The translations under genes and the position numbers were made by a program. Below the pieces are notes generated by a model. It saw only the letters and a list, made by a program, of their open reading frames with translations. It ran no database searches and was not told the DNA's origin. A DNA stretch of 64,000 nucleotides from assembly GCF_001424665.1 (NCBI RefSeq), contig NZ_LMQS01000003.1, forward strand, positions 187,691-251,690, read 5' to 3'. Below, one piece after another: positions 1-8,256 of this stretch. The stretch is from Methylophilus sp. Leaf416 (GTDB lineage: Bacteria > Pseudomonadota > Gammaproteobacteria > Burkholderiales > Methylophilaceae). Each line of letters begins with the position of its first letter. The first letter of the stretch is position 1.

Positions 1-788
1 AACCATTCGATCAGTTTTGGCGTGAAATAAAAGCCTTTGCCGTTTTCTTTGTAGCGGCGCAAACCCACGACATTGACGTACTCGGTGTTAATCACCAGCT
101 CGCCATTCTCGAACTTGGCCAGGCGGCTTAAATCATATTTCTTGGCATCGCCATAAGGCGCCATGCCCATGACCTTGAATTCGCCATCCAGCATTTCAAA
201 GCCCAGGTATTCAGTGATGGCACCATATAAGCCACCTAGCGAATCCGGATCATAGAATTCTTTAATTTTATGAATTTTGCCATTTTCACCGTAACCGAAG
301 AAGGTGGTGGCATATTCGCCCTTACCATCAATGCCGACAATGGCAGTTTTTTCTTTAAAACCGCTTAAATGATAAGCACTGGAAGCATGTGCCAAATGGT
401 GTTCCACTGGCACAAATTCGGCATTTTTCAATCCCAAATCTTGCATTAATTGAAGCGATTTATCGCGGTTGCGTCTGAAGCGGCGATTACCATTAAAAAT
501 CGCGTCCAACGCACGGTCTGGCGCATACCAATAACGCCTGGCGTAATGCCAGCGAGCAGGCGAAGCCAGGGAAATTTCAGCATAGGGAAAAGCGACGATA
601 TCAACCTGGTCAGCCGTCACACCTGCCTGTGTCAGGCAGAACTTGGCGGCCTCATACGGCCAATGATTTTTGGCGTGCTTATCGCGTATAAAGCGCTCTT
701 CTTCGGCGGCGGCAATAATTTTGCCATCCACCAGAATAGCCGCAGAAGCATCGTGACCCAATGCGCCAGATAACCCTAATACAATCAT
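1..788 (-). CDS. Carbamoyltransferase, NodU/TobZ type (3' end outside the window)
   Basis: Reading the minus strand from an ATG at 788 gives an open frame of about 262 residues that runs off the window start, so the C-terminal half is missing. The N-terminus has the GLSGALGHDASAAIL motif typical of the NodU/CmcH/TobZ family, followed by AAAEEERF. Further motifs are EHHLAHASSAY, GIDGKGEYATTF and a block around FKVMGMAPYGD. Family members transfer a carbamoyl group from carbamoyl phosphate (via carbamoyl-adenylate) to a sugar or antibiotic hydroxyl, and in cell-surface loci they often decorate polysaccharide. It follows a tandem kinase-like gene by 20 bp on the same strand, so the two are probably co-transcribed. 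An LPS or exopolysaccharide role is inferred from that kinase and the nearby lipid A acyltransferase. The substrate cannot be read from the sequence. Confidence 0.85.
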   Translation of the reverse strand, partial: MIVLGLSGALGHDASAAILVDGKIIAAAEEERFIRDKHAKNHWPYEAAKFCLTQAGVTADQVDIVAFPYAEISLASPARWHYARRYWYAPDRALDAIFNGNRRFRRNRDKSLQLMQDLGLKNAEFVPVEHHLAHASSAYHLSGFKEKTAIVGIDGKGEYATTFFGYGENGKIHKIKEFYDPDSLGGLYGAITEYLGFEMLDGEFKVMGMAPYGDAKKYDLSRLAKFENGELVINTEYVNVVGLRRYKENGKGFYFTPKLIEW

Positions 789-808
789 TCAGTGACTCGT
801 CAATTGAT

Positions 809-2290
809 TTAAATGGAAATGCCTGCCAGCTTCAGAGGCGTATGATCCACATACACCGCGTGAAAACTTTGCAACAGCGCATTATACAGCGAAGTATCGT
901 CTTTCCAATTTTGCAGCAATCGGCGGATGTCTTTGACATGCGCACGCAACGCACGTTTAGCACAACGGTGCTGCTGCATGCTGTCTAAATCCAAGATAAC
1001 AATCTGGCCTTGAGCATTCACATGTAAATTTGTGGCTTTCATATCGCCATGCGAAATTTGCAGCAGGTAAAACTGGTAGCAGGTTAATACAAGCTGCCTG
1101 AGCGCTTCCGTACGCAGTGCATCATCGCTGATGGTTTTGAAAAAAGTGAATGCATCAGGCAATGCACTAATAGCAGAGACAAAATATGCCTCGCCACGCA
1201 ATCCAAGAAAACGCTTTTCCAGCATCGCCAATGGTTTAGGCGTCAGGATTCCATAATATTGCAAACGATGTGCGTTAGACCACGAAATAGCTGCCCTACT
1301 CGGTCGCCAACTCCGCCCAATTGCATGGAATATATTCTTGATGTTATACCGTTTGATCACTGCACCCAGCTGTGCGAGATGGGTACGCACCACGGTACTG
1401 GTATTACCATCTTTCAGCATATCCCCCGCTTGCATGGCCGATTCAAGTACATCGGGAGTCAATTCAGGCAAGGCCACATGTGCATTGTGCGCCAATACAA
1501 ATGTGGTGGCCTGCTGCCAGACGACATCGGTACAATTACGGAAAATTTTGCGCTCCACATACTCACGCACTTCTTGCGCTTTATGGCGCTTAGCCCAAGC
1601 GATTATCTGTTGTGAGCTAAACGAATCCGACCATTGGCGCTGTTGTTGATAAGCGGCAAGCAAAGCCAATGCCCATGCTTGCTGATCCAGGATAGCAAGC
1701 TTGGCTACTAACTCGGCAAGTTGCTGGTAACAAGCTTTGCGGGATAAATCCTTTTTGCGTATGCCATCGCCATCAATTGACCACACGGCATCATCAGCGA
1801 GCACAAAATTTTTCAAGTGCAAGTCAGTCTGCACGAGACCGGCAGCATGTTGCTGCGCCAGCACGCGTACTATTTTTTCAATTAGTGTGAATTTTTGTGC
1901 AGTGTCGCTTTGCGCATAAAGCTGATGCGCATTTTCGGCATGTGGAATCGCAGCATAAATCAATACGCTTGCCTGTGCATTTTGAGTAAGACCTTGCCAT
2001 AATAACGCAGGCGTTTTTAAGCCTGCCTCAGCAAGCAACACCGCGCCTTGCGCATCCCGGTTGGCATATTTACCTGCTTGGGCGCCAATAAAAACCTTGG
2101 CGAAAACCGACAGGCCTTGCCACATGCCACTGAATACCCAACGGCGACCGGGTAACATTCGATGCACCTGCAATGTGGTCAATACACTGCCATCTGACAA
2201 TGTCACTGCATTATTCTCAACCACCGGACATACTGAAGGCAGCGGATAAATGTTCTCGGTCAGCGTATTTGTGGTTTCCAGATCAGACAT
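809..2290 (-). CDS. Tandem WaaP/Kdo-kinase-like protein (two kinase domains fused)
   Basis: This 493-residue protein appears to hold two lipopolysaccharide-kinase-type (WaaP/KdkA/InaA superfamily) domains in a row. Domain 1 (about 1-240) has a VFAKVF strand with Lys65, a catalytic-loop-like QTDLHLKNF (154-162) and a metal-binding SIDGDG (171-176). Domain 2 (about 285-493) has VIKRYN (Lys313), the family block SWSNAHRLQYYGILTPKP (336-353), SHGDMKATN (413-421) and ILDLDS (432-437). Both keep the Lys/Asp/Asn/Asp residues expected of active kinases. Such enzymes phosphorylate inner-core heptose or Kdo on the cytoplasmic side. No signal peptide or membrane segment is evident. It lies 20 bp upstream of the carbamoyltransferase and 133 bp from a divergent lipid A acyltransferase gene, which fits envelope modification. 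The exact acceptor is unknown. Confidence 0.75.
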   Translation of the reverse strand: MSDLETTNTLTENIYPLPSVCPVVENNAVTLSDGSVLTTLQVHRMLPGRRWVFSGMWQGLSVFAKVFIGAQAGKYANRDAQGAVLLAEAGLKTPALLWQGLTQNAQASVLIYAAIPHAENAHQLYAQSDTAQKFTLIEKIVRVLAQQHAAGLVQTDLHLKNFVLADDAVWSIDGDGIRKKDLSRKACYQQLAELVAKLAILDQQAWALALLAAYQQQRQWSDSFSSQQIIAWAKRHKAQEVREYVERKIFRNCTDVVWQQATTFVLAHNAHVALPELTPDVLESAMQAGDMLKDGNTSTVVRTHLAQLGAVIKRYNIKNIFHAIGRSWRPSRAAISWSNAHRLQYYGILTPKPLAMLEKRFLGLRGEAYFVSAISALPDAFTFFKTISDDALRTEALRQLVLTCYQFYLLQISHGDMKATNLHVNAQGQIVILDLDSMQQHRCAKRALRAHVKDIRRLLQNWKDDTSLYNALLQSFHAVYVDHTPLKLAGISI

Positions 2291-2423
2291 GCAGATTCAA
2301 GTTTCAGGATTTTTGCTATTTTACTGCAATCCGACGCGCAGCATAAAAACTTGACTGCCATGCGCTGGCTGCGTACAAGAGTTTGTTAAGATGCTCATTA
2401 CTTTTCGATGACTGTTTATATTC

Positions 2424-3305
2424 ATGCTGCTCTACTTTTGTAAATTTATCGCCTGGCTGCCATTAAGTCTGGTACACCGCTTGGGCGCTCGATTAGGCTG
2501 GCTTTCATACTGCCTGGATCGCAAAAGTAACCAGATTGCATTAAATAATATTCTGCAAAGCCGTTTGGCTGAGAATCCCTTACAAGCCCAACAATTAATG
2601 AAGCGCAGCCGACTGGAAGCCGGCAAAGCCTTACTTGAAACATTTTTTATCTGGGGTCAATCGGCGGAGCGATTATTACCGTTCATTCAGCAAGTGCACG
2701 GATGGGAAACCGTCAGCGAAGCGCAAAAGAATGGCAAAGGCCTTATTTTCCTGACACCACACCTGGGCTGTTTTGAAATCACTTCCATTTACTACGGCTC
2801 GCAATCTCCGATTACCGTGCTTTACCGTCCGCCCAAAATGCAATCGCTTAGCAATCTGGTGGTTAGCGGAAGACAAAAAGGTAAAGTGGAGATGGCGCCA
2901 GCCAATGCCAGTGGCGTCAGGAAATTATTACAGGCACTTAAAAACGGGCAAGCGGTCGGTATATTGCCTGACCAGATTCCCCGTAGCGGTGAAGGTGAAT
3001 GGGCGGATTTTTTTGGCAAACCCGCTTATACCATGGGACTTGCCAGCAAACTGGCCAGCAAAACCAACGCGGTGGTAGTGATGGCATTTGGTCAGCGTTT
3101 GCCGGATGGCAAGGGATTTGATATTCACCTGAAACGGGTAGACGATATCAGCACCCCCACCCTGCTGAACCAGGCGATAGAACGGCAGATCGCGCAATGC
3201 CCGGAACAATATTTATGGCAGTACAATCGTTTCAAACAGCGCCGCTATGCCATGCATAAACTTGAACAGCACGCTTCTACGACAAAAACAAACCAGCCAG
3301 ATTAA
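2424..3305 (+). CDS. Lipid A biosynthesis acyltransferase (LpxL/HtrB family)
   Basis: The 293-residue product belongs to the lysophospholipid/lauroyl acyltransferase family that adds a secondary fatty acid to Kdo-lipid A at the inner face of the cytoplasmic membrane. The catalytic HX4E motif is visible as HLGCFE (about residues 113-118). It is followed by the family blocks VLYRPPK and GILPDQIPRSGEG, and near the C-terminus by YLWQYNRFKQRR. The hydrophobic N-terminus (LLYFCKFIAWLPLSLV) would anchor it in the inner membrane. It diverges from the kinase-like gene and converges on the amidotransferase gene with only 19 bp between the stops. The choice between LpxL- and LpxM-type acyl specificity cannot be made from the sequence alone. 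Confidence 0.9.
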   Translation: MLLYFCKFIAWLPLSLVHRLGARLGWLSYCLDRKSNQIALNNILQSRLAENPLQAQQLMKRSRLEAGKALLETFFIWGQSAERLLPFIQQVHGWETVSEAQKNGKGLIFLTPHLGCFEITSIYYGSQSPITVLYRPPKMQSLSNLVVSGRQKGKVEMAPANASGVRKLLQALKNGQAVGILPDQIPRSGEGEWADFFGKPAYTMGLASKLASKTNAVVVMAFGQRLPDGKGFDIHLKRVDDISTPTLLNQAIERQIAQCPEQYLWQYNRFKQRRYAMHKLEQHASTTKTNQPD

Positions 3306-3324
3306 CTAAGAATTCCAGTAAAAT

Positions 3325-4035
3325 TTAATTGTGCACCAAGCCCTGGATCCAGCGGCTATATACTTTATCAGCAACTGTGTGTAATGTTTCGCAACCAGCA
3401 TCCACGTCAGCCAGCATCACCTCTGCAGATTGCACGGCTGGGCTAGATGAGGCCTCGGCAATGTCTGCCTTCCATTTATCCGTCCACATCCTGACCATTT
3501 CCGGCATCATTTCAATGTGGCATTGAAATCCGATATGTTTTCCAAAGGCGTATGCCTGATTTTCGCAATATGGGCTGGCTAGCACATGGGTTGCGCCCTC
3601 AGGAACGGTGAACGTTTCACCATGCCAGTGAAAACTATTAAAGGCTGGCAGATCGCCAAACCATTCTTTCGCTAGCTGGTTATCTAGCACAGAGACTTGT
3701 CCCCAGCCAATTTCTTTCACCGGGTTTTTGCTCACGGTGCCGCCCAGGGCTTTACTGATCAACTGGCCGCCAAGGCAATGGCCTAACAAGGGTACATCCT
3801 GATCCACCGCATGACGGATCAGGCTCAACAACGGAGGAATCCACGGCAAATCATCATTGACACTCATAGGTCCGCCCATCAGCACAATGCCGCTATAAGC
3901 GTCGAGTGAGGAAGGAACAGCTTCACCCTTATCAATCCGCACTTCGCACCATGGAATAGCATGTTGCGCTAAAAAAGTGCCTAAATAACCTGCACCTTCG
4001 CAGCAGGCGTGCCTGAAAACAACTACCGGTTTCAT
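3325..4035 (-). CDS. Class I glutamine amidotransferase-like protein (GuaA-N type)
   Basis: A stand-alone class I glutamine amidotransferase domain of 236 residues. The nucleophile elbow is GHCLGGQ (Cys87) and the catalytic His-Glu pair is in QCHIEM. An oxyanion-region block VLMGGPMSVNDD precedes them. Proteins of this kind resemble the glutaminase half of GMP synthase and are usually annotated only as amidotransferase, and the acceptor partner is unknown. The frame opens 14 codons further upstream, but the ATG at 4035 follows a good AAAGG ribosome-binding site and begins the domain directly, so it is taken as the start. The gene is 44 bp downstream of rluE on the same strand and is probably co-transcribed with it. 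Confidence 0.8.
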   Translation of the reverse strand: MKPVVVFRHACCEGAGYLGTFLAQHAIPWCEVRIDKGEAVPSSLDAYSGIVLMGGPMSVNDDLPWIPPLLSLIRHAVDQDVPLLGHCLGGQLISKALGGTVSKNPVKEIGWGQVSVLDNQLAKEWFGDLPAFNSFHWHGETFTVPEGATHVLASPYCENQAYAFGKHIGFQCHIEMMPEMVRMWTDKWKADIAEASSSPAVQSAEVMLADVDAGCETLHTVADKVYSRWIQGLVHN

Positions 4036-4079
4036 ACTAACCTTTTCGCTTCCTTTGCTTGAAACTGTCATTTGCATAA

Positions 4080-4610
4080 CTAAAGTGTTTTGTATTTACC
4101 AAGCAAGATTCCGTCCAGATTGTAAGGCCCGATTGCATAACGCACCAGTCGCAAGGTCGGAAAGCCTATATGGGCCGTCATTCTGCGCACCTGGCGGTTT
4201 TTACCTTCGATGATTTTCAGCTCCAGCCAGGTAGTGGGGATGGCTTTTCTTTCACGGATGGGCGGGTTTCGCTGCCACAAATGGGCAGGTTCATCGATGA
4301 TACGCACTTGTGCAGGTTGGGTTACAAAATCACCTAAATCAACACCTTGCTGCAATGGCATCAAATCTGCTTCTGTAGCAGCACCTTCTACCTGAGCCCA
4401 ATAGGTTTTAACTTCTTTGTATTTGGGATGGCTTAAACGATGTTGCAAAGCACCGTCATCGGTTAAAATAAGCAATCCTTCAGAATCGGTATCCAGCCGC
4501 CCGGCCGCATATACGTTGGGAATCGGAATATAGTCTTTAAGCGTCGCATGTTTCTCATGAGGAGTAAACTGGCAGACGACGTTAAAAGGTTTGTTAAACA
4601 GTAACAACAT
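4080..4610 (-). CDS. rluE: 23S rRNA pseudouridine synthase RluE (RsuA family)
   Basis: A 176-residue RsuA/RluE-type pseudouridine synthase. It lacks the N-terminal S4 domain and begins directly with [15 protein letters not shown], as RluE does. The catalytic aspartate is Asp40 in [15 protein letters not shown]. The C-terminal block [23 protein letters not shown] is diagnostic of the family. E. coli RluE modifies U2457 of 23S rRNA, and the same role is inferred here. The frame is open far upstream into icd, but the start at 4610 matches the family N-terminus. It is divergent from icd, an arrangement also found in E. coli, with only 10 bp between the two start codons. Confidence 0.9.
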   Translation of the reverse strand: MLLLFNKPFNVVCQFTPHEKHATLKDYIPIPNVYAAGRLDTDSEGLLILTDDGALQHRLSHPKYKEVKTYWAQVEGAATEADLMPLQQGVDLGDFVTQPAQVRIIDEPAHLWQRNPPIRERKAIPTTWLELKIIEGKNRQVRRMTAHIGFPTLRLVRYAIGPYNLDGILLGKYKTL

Positions 4611-4620
4611 GGAAAGCACT

Positions 4621-5856
4621 ATGTCAAAAATCAATGTGCCAGCAACTGGCAGCAAAATCATCGTTAATGCCGATAATACCCTAAATGTCCCAGACCAACC
4701 TATTATCCCTTTTATCGAAGGCGATGGCATTGGCATAGATATTACGCCGCCGATGATCAAAGTAGTCGATGCTGCTGTTGAAAAAGCGTATGGCGGTAAA
4801 CGCAAGATTTCATGGATGGAAGTATACGCGGGTGAAAAGTCAACGACAGTGTATGGTAAAGATAACTGGTTATCTGATGAGACCATGGCCGTGCTGAAAG
4901 ACTATGTCATTTCAATCAAAGGCCCATTGACTACACCGGTCGGTGGCGGTATCCGCTCGCTGAACGTCACGTTGCGCCAGGAACTGGATTTATACGTTTG
5001 CCTGCGCCCGATTCAATATTTTGATGGCGTACCTAGTCCGGTAAAGCATCCTGAAAAAACCGACATGGTGATTTTCCGCGAAAATACTGAAGATATTTAT
5101 GCGGGTATCGAATGGGCAGCCGGCACAGAAGAAGTGAAGAAAGTCATTAACTTCTTGAGTGACATGGGCGTGCGTAAAAAAATCCGCTTCCCTGAAGCTT
5201 CTGCGATCGGTATCAAGCCAGTTTCTATCGATGGCAGTAAACGCCTGATACGCAAAGCCATTCAATATGCGATTGATAACAACCGCAAATCGGTGACTAT
5301 TACTCACAAAGGCAATATCATGAAGTTCACCGAAGGTGGCTTCCGTGATTGGGGTTACCAGCTGGCCAAAGAAGAGTTTGGTGCGGAACTGATTGATGGC
5401 GGTCCATGGTGCAAACTGCCTAACGGCATCGTGATTAAAGACTGTATCGCTGATGCATTCCTGCAGGAGATCCTGTTGCATCCGGAAGATTATGATGTGG
5501 TTGCCGCGCTAAACCTGAATGGCGATTACATCAGCGATGCATTGGCTGCCCAGGTCGGTGGCATTGGGATTGCGCCAGGCGCTAATCTGAGCGATACCAT
5601 TGCTATGTTTGAAGCGACGCATGGGACTGCGCCAAAAATCGCCGGTAAAAACCTGGCCAACCCGAGCTCATTGATTCTGTCAGCAGAAATGATGCTGCGT
5701 CATATGGGCTGGATAGAAGCCGCAGACCTTGTACTTAACGGGGTAGGCAAAGCGATTGCCAGCAAACGCGTGACCGGAGACTTCTCCAGCCAGATGGAAA
5801 GTGCGACCCAGGTCAGCACGGCTGAATTTGGTGATGAAATCATCAAAAACATGTAG
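4621..5856 (+). CDS. icd: Isocitrate dehydrogenase, NADP-dependent type
   Basis: This 411-residue enzyme oxidatively decarboxylates isocitrate to 2-oxoglutarate in the cytoplasm. Visible signatures are [16 protein letters not shown] near the N-terminus, [19 protein letters not shown] containing the substrate-binding serine that AceK phosphorylates in E. coli, [14 protein letters not shown], and the [20 protein letters not shown] region near the C-terminus. Length and motifs match the homodimeric E. coli-type enzyme. NADP preference is inferred from that similarity. The start at 4621 has GGAAAG four bases upstream. An ATG at 4609 is in frame but lacks a ribosome-binding site. No aceK gene is seen nearby. 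The promoter must lie within rluE coding sequence. Confidence 0.96.
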   Translation: MSKINVPATGSKIIVNADNTLNVPDQPIIPFIEGDGIGIDITPPMIKVVDAAVEKAYGGKRKISWMEVYAGEKSTTVYGKDNWLSDETMAVLKDYVISIKGPLTTPVGGGIRSLNVTLRQELDLYVCLRPIQYFDGVPSPVKHPEKTDMVIFRENTEDIYAGIEWAAGTEEVKKVINFLSDMGVRKKIRFPEASAIGIKPVSIDGSKRLIRKAIQYAIDNNRKSVTITHKGNIMKFTEGGFRDWGYQLAKEEFGAELIDGGPWCKLPNGIVIKDCIADAFLQEILLHPEDYDVVAALNLNGDYISDALAAQVGGIGIAPGANLSDTIAMFEATHGTAPKIAGKNLANPSSLILSAEMMLRHMGWIEAADLVLNGVGKAIASKRVTGDFSSQMESATQVSTAEFGDEIIKNM

Positions 5857-5907
5857 CCTACTAAGCGAAAATCGCTAAAGCACAGCCATTAAAAACGGCG
5901 AAACAAA

Positions 5908-5935
5908 AAACGGCTCACCAATGTGTGAGCCGTTT
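5908..5935 (-). terminator. Rho-independent terminator of the cold-shock gene
   Basis: An 11-bp perfect stem (AAACGGCTCAC / GTGAGCCGTTT) with a 6-nt loop. On the minus strand it is followed by a run of T residues, placing it just downstream of the csp stop codon. On the plus strand the T-run is weaker (GTTTGCATTT), so it may also stop icd transcripts less efficiently. Confidence 0.85.
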
Positions 5936-5959
5936 GCATTTAGTGCCCCTAAACAATCT

Positions 5960-6163
5960 TTATGCTTTTTGGATATTGCTTGCTTGCTTGCCCTTAGGGC
6001 CTTCTGTCAGATCAAAGCTGACACGCTGGCCTTCTTTTAAGCTTTTGTAACCAGACTCAACGATTGCGGAAAAGTGCGCGAACAAATCGTCACCGCCATC
6101 ATCAGGAGTAATGAATCCAAAACCCTTAGAATCGTTAAACCACTTCACGGTACCTGTTGCCAT
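5960..6163 (-). CDS. Cold-shock protein, CspA family
   Basis: A 67-residue single cold-shock domain protein. It carries the RNP1 motif KGFGFI (about 13-18) and the RNP2-like motif DLFAHFSAI (about 26-34), with the usual start [14 protein letters not shown]. Such proteins bind single-stranded RNA and DNA and act as RNA chaperones. Family length is 65-70 residues, so the protein is complete. It has its own terminator (5908-5935) and a strong promoter about 130 bp upstream (6297-6326), giving a long 5' leader as in cold-inducible csp genes. Whether this copy is cold-induced or constitutive cannot be told. Confidence 0.96.
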   Translation of the reverse strand: MATGTVKWFNDSKGFGFITPDDGGDDLFAHFSAIVESGYKSLKEGQRVSFDLTEGPKGKQASNIQKA

Positions 6164-6502
6164 TTTACTTCCTTACTTTTTTACTTATGCAGGGAGGCGC
6201 CCCAAAAGTTTGTCTCAAGTACTTAAGTCGCAATAAACAAGCTTTGCTTTACTTAAAGACGGCTACAAAAAACCTGAACGCAAACGCCTTAAGGGCTTTA
6301 TACATTCAGCATTATTTAAATGTCAAGTGTAATTTTTCATCTTTTAACGAATTCACGTAAATCTGGTTAAAATTTGTATAAATGCTGCACGAGTGTGCGT
6401 CTTTTCCTTGATTTGAATAAAAGCCATTTCCCGTATACTCACGTAAAAAGTATTGTTGTTTCAATACATTAACCGGATTAACTCGAGCCCTGGTATTACT
6501 TT
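6164..6502. other. Intergenic region between csp and pilB
   Basis: This 339-bp stretch holds the csp leader and promoter on the minus strand. On the plus strand there is a weak pilB promoter candidate, TATACT at 6434-6439 with TTGAAT-like sequence about 15 bp upstream. No conserved small gene or structured RNA was recognised. Confidence 0.5.
6297..6326 (-). promoter_or_regulatory. Sigma70-type promoter for the cold-shock gene
   Basis: On the minus strand a perfect -35 hexamer TTGACA (6321-6326) is followed after 18 bp by TATAAA (6297-6302). It points at csp, with an inferred leader of about 125-130 nt, the length seen for csp mRNAs that fold in a temperature-dependent way. Confidence 0.65.
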
Positions 6503-8224
6503 ATGGCAACGCTTGGCAGTACGCATAAACTTGGTGGCATGGCACGTACTTTGGTGCAATCTGCGCTTATTAGCGAAGATGAGGCGGGTGTGCTGCAGGA
6601 AAAAGCCCATACGCAAAAGATCAGTTTTGTGGCGGCGATCATCGCCCAGAAAAAAATTTCATCGCGCCATATCGCGCAAGCAGCTTCCGACGCCTTTGGA
6701 TTTCCATTTTTTGATCTGGACGCACTAGACCAGGATTCGTTACCTGACAAGTCCATCGATATCAAACTCATGCAGTCTCAACGTGTATTGTTACTGCAAC
6801 AAAAAAACAACATTGCCTATATTGCGGTCTCTGACCCGACCAACCTCCACGCACTGGATACCATTCAGTTTCAGATGGGTGCGACATTGTCCCCGCTGGT
6901 TGTGGAAGATGACAAACTCGGAAAATGGATAGACAAGATCGTAGAGTCCAAAGACACGAGCATGGCTTCACTCAGTGTCGGTGGTGATGACTTTGATCTG
7001 GGCCTAGAAGATACCGCAACAGAACAGGAAACTGAACTCGCGCAAGAAGTGGACGATGCGCCTGTCGTTAAATTCCTGCAAAAAATACTGATGGATGCAA
7101 TCAATATGGGTGCATCTGACTTGCATTTCGAGCCCTACGAAAAGTTCTACCGCATCCGTTTCCGCATTGACGGCGTGCTCAGGGATATGGCGCAGCCGCC
7201 CCTGGCAATCAAGGACAAACTTGCTTCGCGCATTAAAGTTATCTCCAACCTGGATATTTCTGAAAAAAGAATTCCGCAAGATGGCCGCATGAAGTTGCTG
7301 CTATCTAAAACCCGCTCAATCGATTTCCGCGTCAGCACTTTGCCACTCATTTATGGCGAAAAAATTGTGATGAGGATTCTGGACCCGACCAGCGCCACAC
7401 TTGGCATTGAAGCATTGGGATACGAGCCTGAGCAAAAAGAAGCATTGCTAAAGGCTGTTCAACGACCTTACGGCTTGGTACTAGTAACAGGCCCAACCGG
7501 GTCGGGTAAAACGGTATCGCTATATACCTGTTTGAACCTGCTTAATGATCCAGGCGTAAATATTTCTACCGCTGAAGACCCCGCAGAAATCCCGCTTGCA
7601 GGCATTAACCAGGTAAACGTCAATGATAAACAGGGCCTGACGTTTGCGGCAGCGCTGAAATCGTTCCTGCGGCAAGACCCCGACATCATCATGATTGGTG
7701 AGATCCGTGACTTGGAAACCGCTGACATGGCGATCAAAGCTGCCTCGACCGGCCATATGGTTTTGTCAACACTGCATACCAATGATGCGCCGACAACATT
7801 GTCCCGTTTAGTGAATATGGGTGTCGCGCCATTCAATATTGCCTCGGCGGTGACGTTAATTACAGCACAACGTCTTGCAAGACGCTTATGCAAGCATTGC
7901 AAGATACCGCTCGATGTGCCCAAAGAAGCGCTGCTTAGCGTAGGTTTTAAGGAAGTGGACCTGGATGGCAGTTGGCAGTTATATGATGCCAAAGAAGGTG
8001 GCTGTGAACATTGCAACAATGGCTACAAAGGACGCGTCGGTATTTATCAGGTGATGCCGGTCAGCGAAGAAATGGCACGGATTATCATGGCTAGCGGCAA
8101 TGCCATGGACATTGCCGCCCAGGCTAAACGCGAAGGCGTCAAAGACTTGCGGGAGTCAGGTTTGCTTAAAGTAAAACAAGGCCTGACTTCTATTGAGGAA
8201 GTTGAAGCTGTTACCAATGAATAA
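6503..8224 (+). CDS. pilB: Type IV pilus assembly ATPase PilB
   Basis: This 573-residue GspE/PilB family hexameric ATPase powers pilus extension at the cytoplasmic face of the inner membrane. The N-terminal MshEN/T2SSE-N domain spans about 1-150. The ATPase domain has Walker A GPTGSGKT (330-337), an Asp box IDFRVSTLP, Walker B DPDIIMIGEIRD (392-403) and the His box STGHMVLSTLHTND (416-428). Two CxxC pairs (CKHC, CEHC) near residues 460-510 form the zinc site typical of PilB. The N-terminus matches the usual PilB start. pilC follows after 32 bp, but no pilD prepilin peptidase gene follows, which is less usual. Confidence 0.97.
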   Translation: MATLGSTHKLGGMARTLVQSALISEDEAGVLQEKAHTQKISFVAAIIAQKKISSRHIAQAASDAFGFPFFDLDALDQDSLPDKSIDIKLMQSQRVLLLQQKNNIAYIAVSDPTNLHALDTIQFQMGATLSPLVVEDDKLGKWIDKIVESKDTSMASLSVGGDDFDLGLEDTATEQETELAQEVDDAPVVKFLQKILMDAINMGASDLHFEPYEKFYRIRFRIDGVLRDMAQPPLAIKDKLASRIKVISNLDISEKRIPQDGRMKLLLSKTRSIDFRVSTLPLIYGEKIVMRILDPTSATLGIEALGYEPEQKEALLKAVQRPYGLVLVTGPTGSGKTVSLYTCLNLLNDPGVNISTAEDPAEIPLAGINQVNVNDKQGLTFAAALKSFLRQDPDIIMIGEIRDLETADMAIKAASTGHMVLSTLHTNDAPTTLSRLVNMGVAPFNIASAVTLITAQRLARRLCKHCKIPLDVPKEALLSVGFKEVDLDGSWQLYDAKEGGCEHCNNGYKGRVGIYQVMPVSEEMARIIMASGNAMDIAAQAKREGVKDLRESGLLKVKQGLTSIEEVEAVTNE

Positions 8225-8256
8225 TGCACAATCAATGAGTCATTAGATAGAAAATT

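Noticed and set aside
1259-1649. Plus-strand frames within the tandem kinase gene
   Set aside because: Antisense shadows with no ribosome-binding site or recognisable domain.
4611-4886. Longer start for the pseudouridine synthase, reaching into icd
   Set aside because: The upstream residues are antisense to icd and do not resemble the RluE N-terminus, which begins at 4610.
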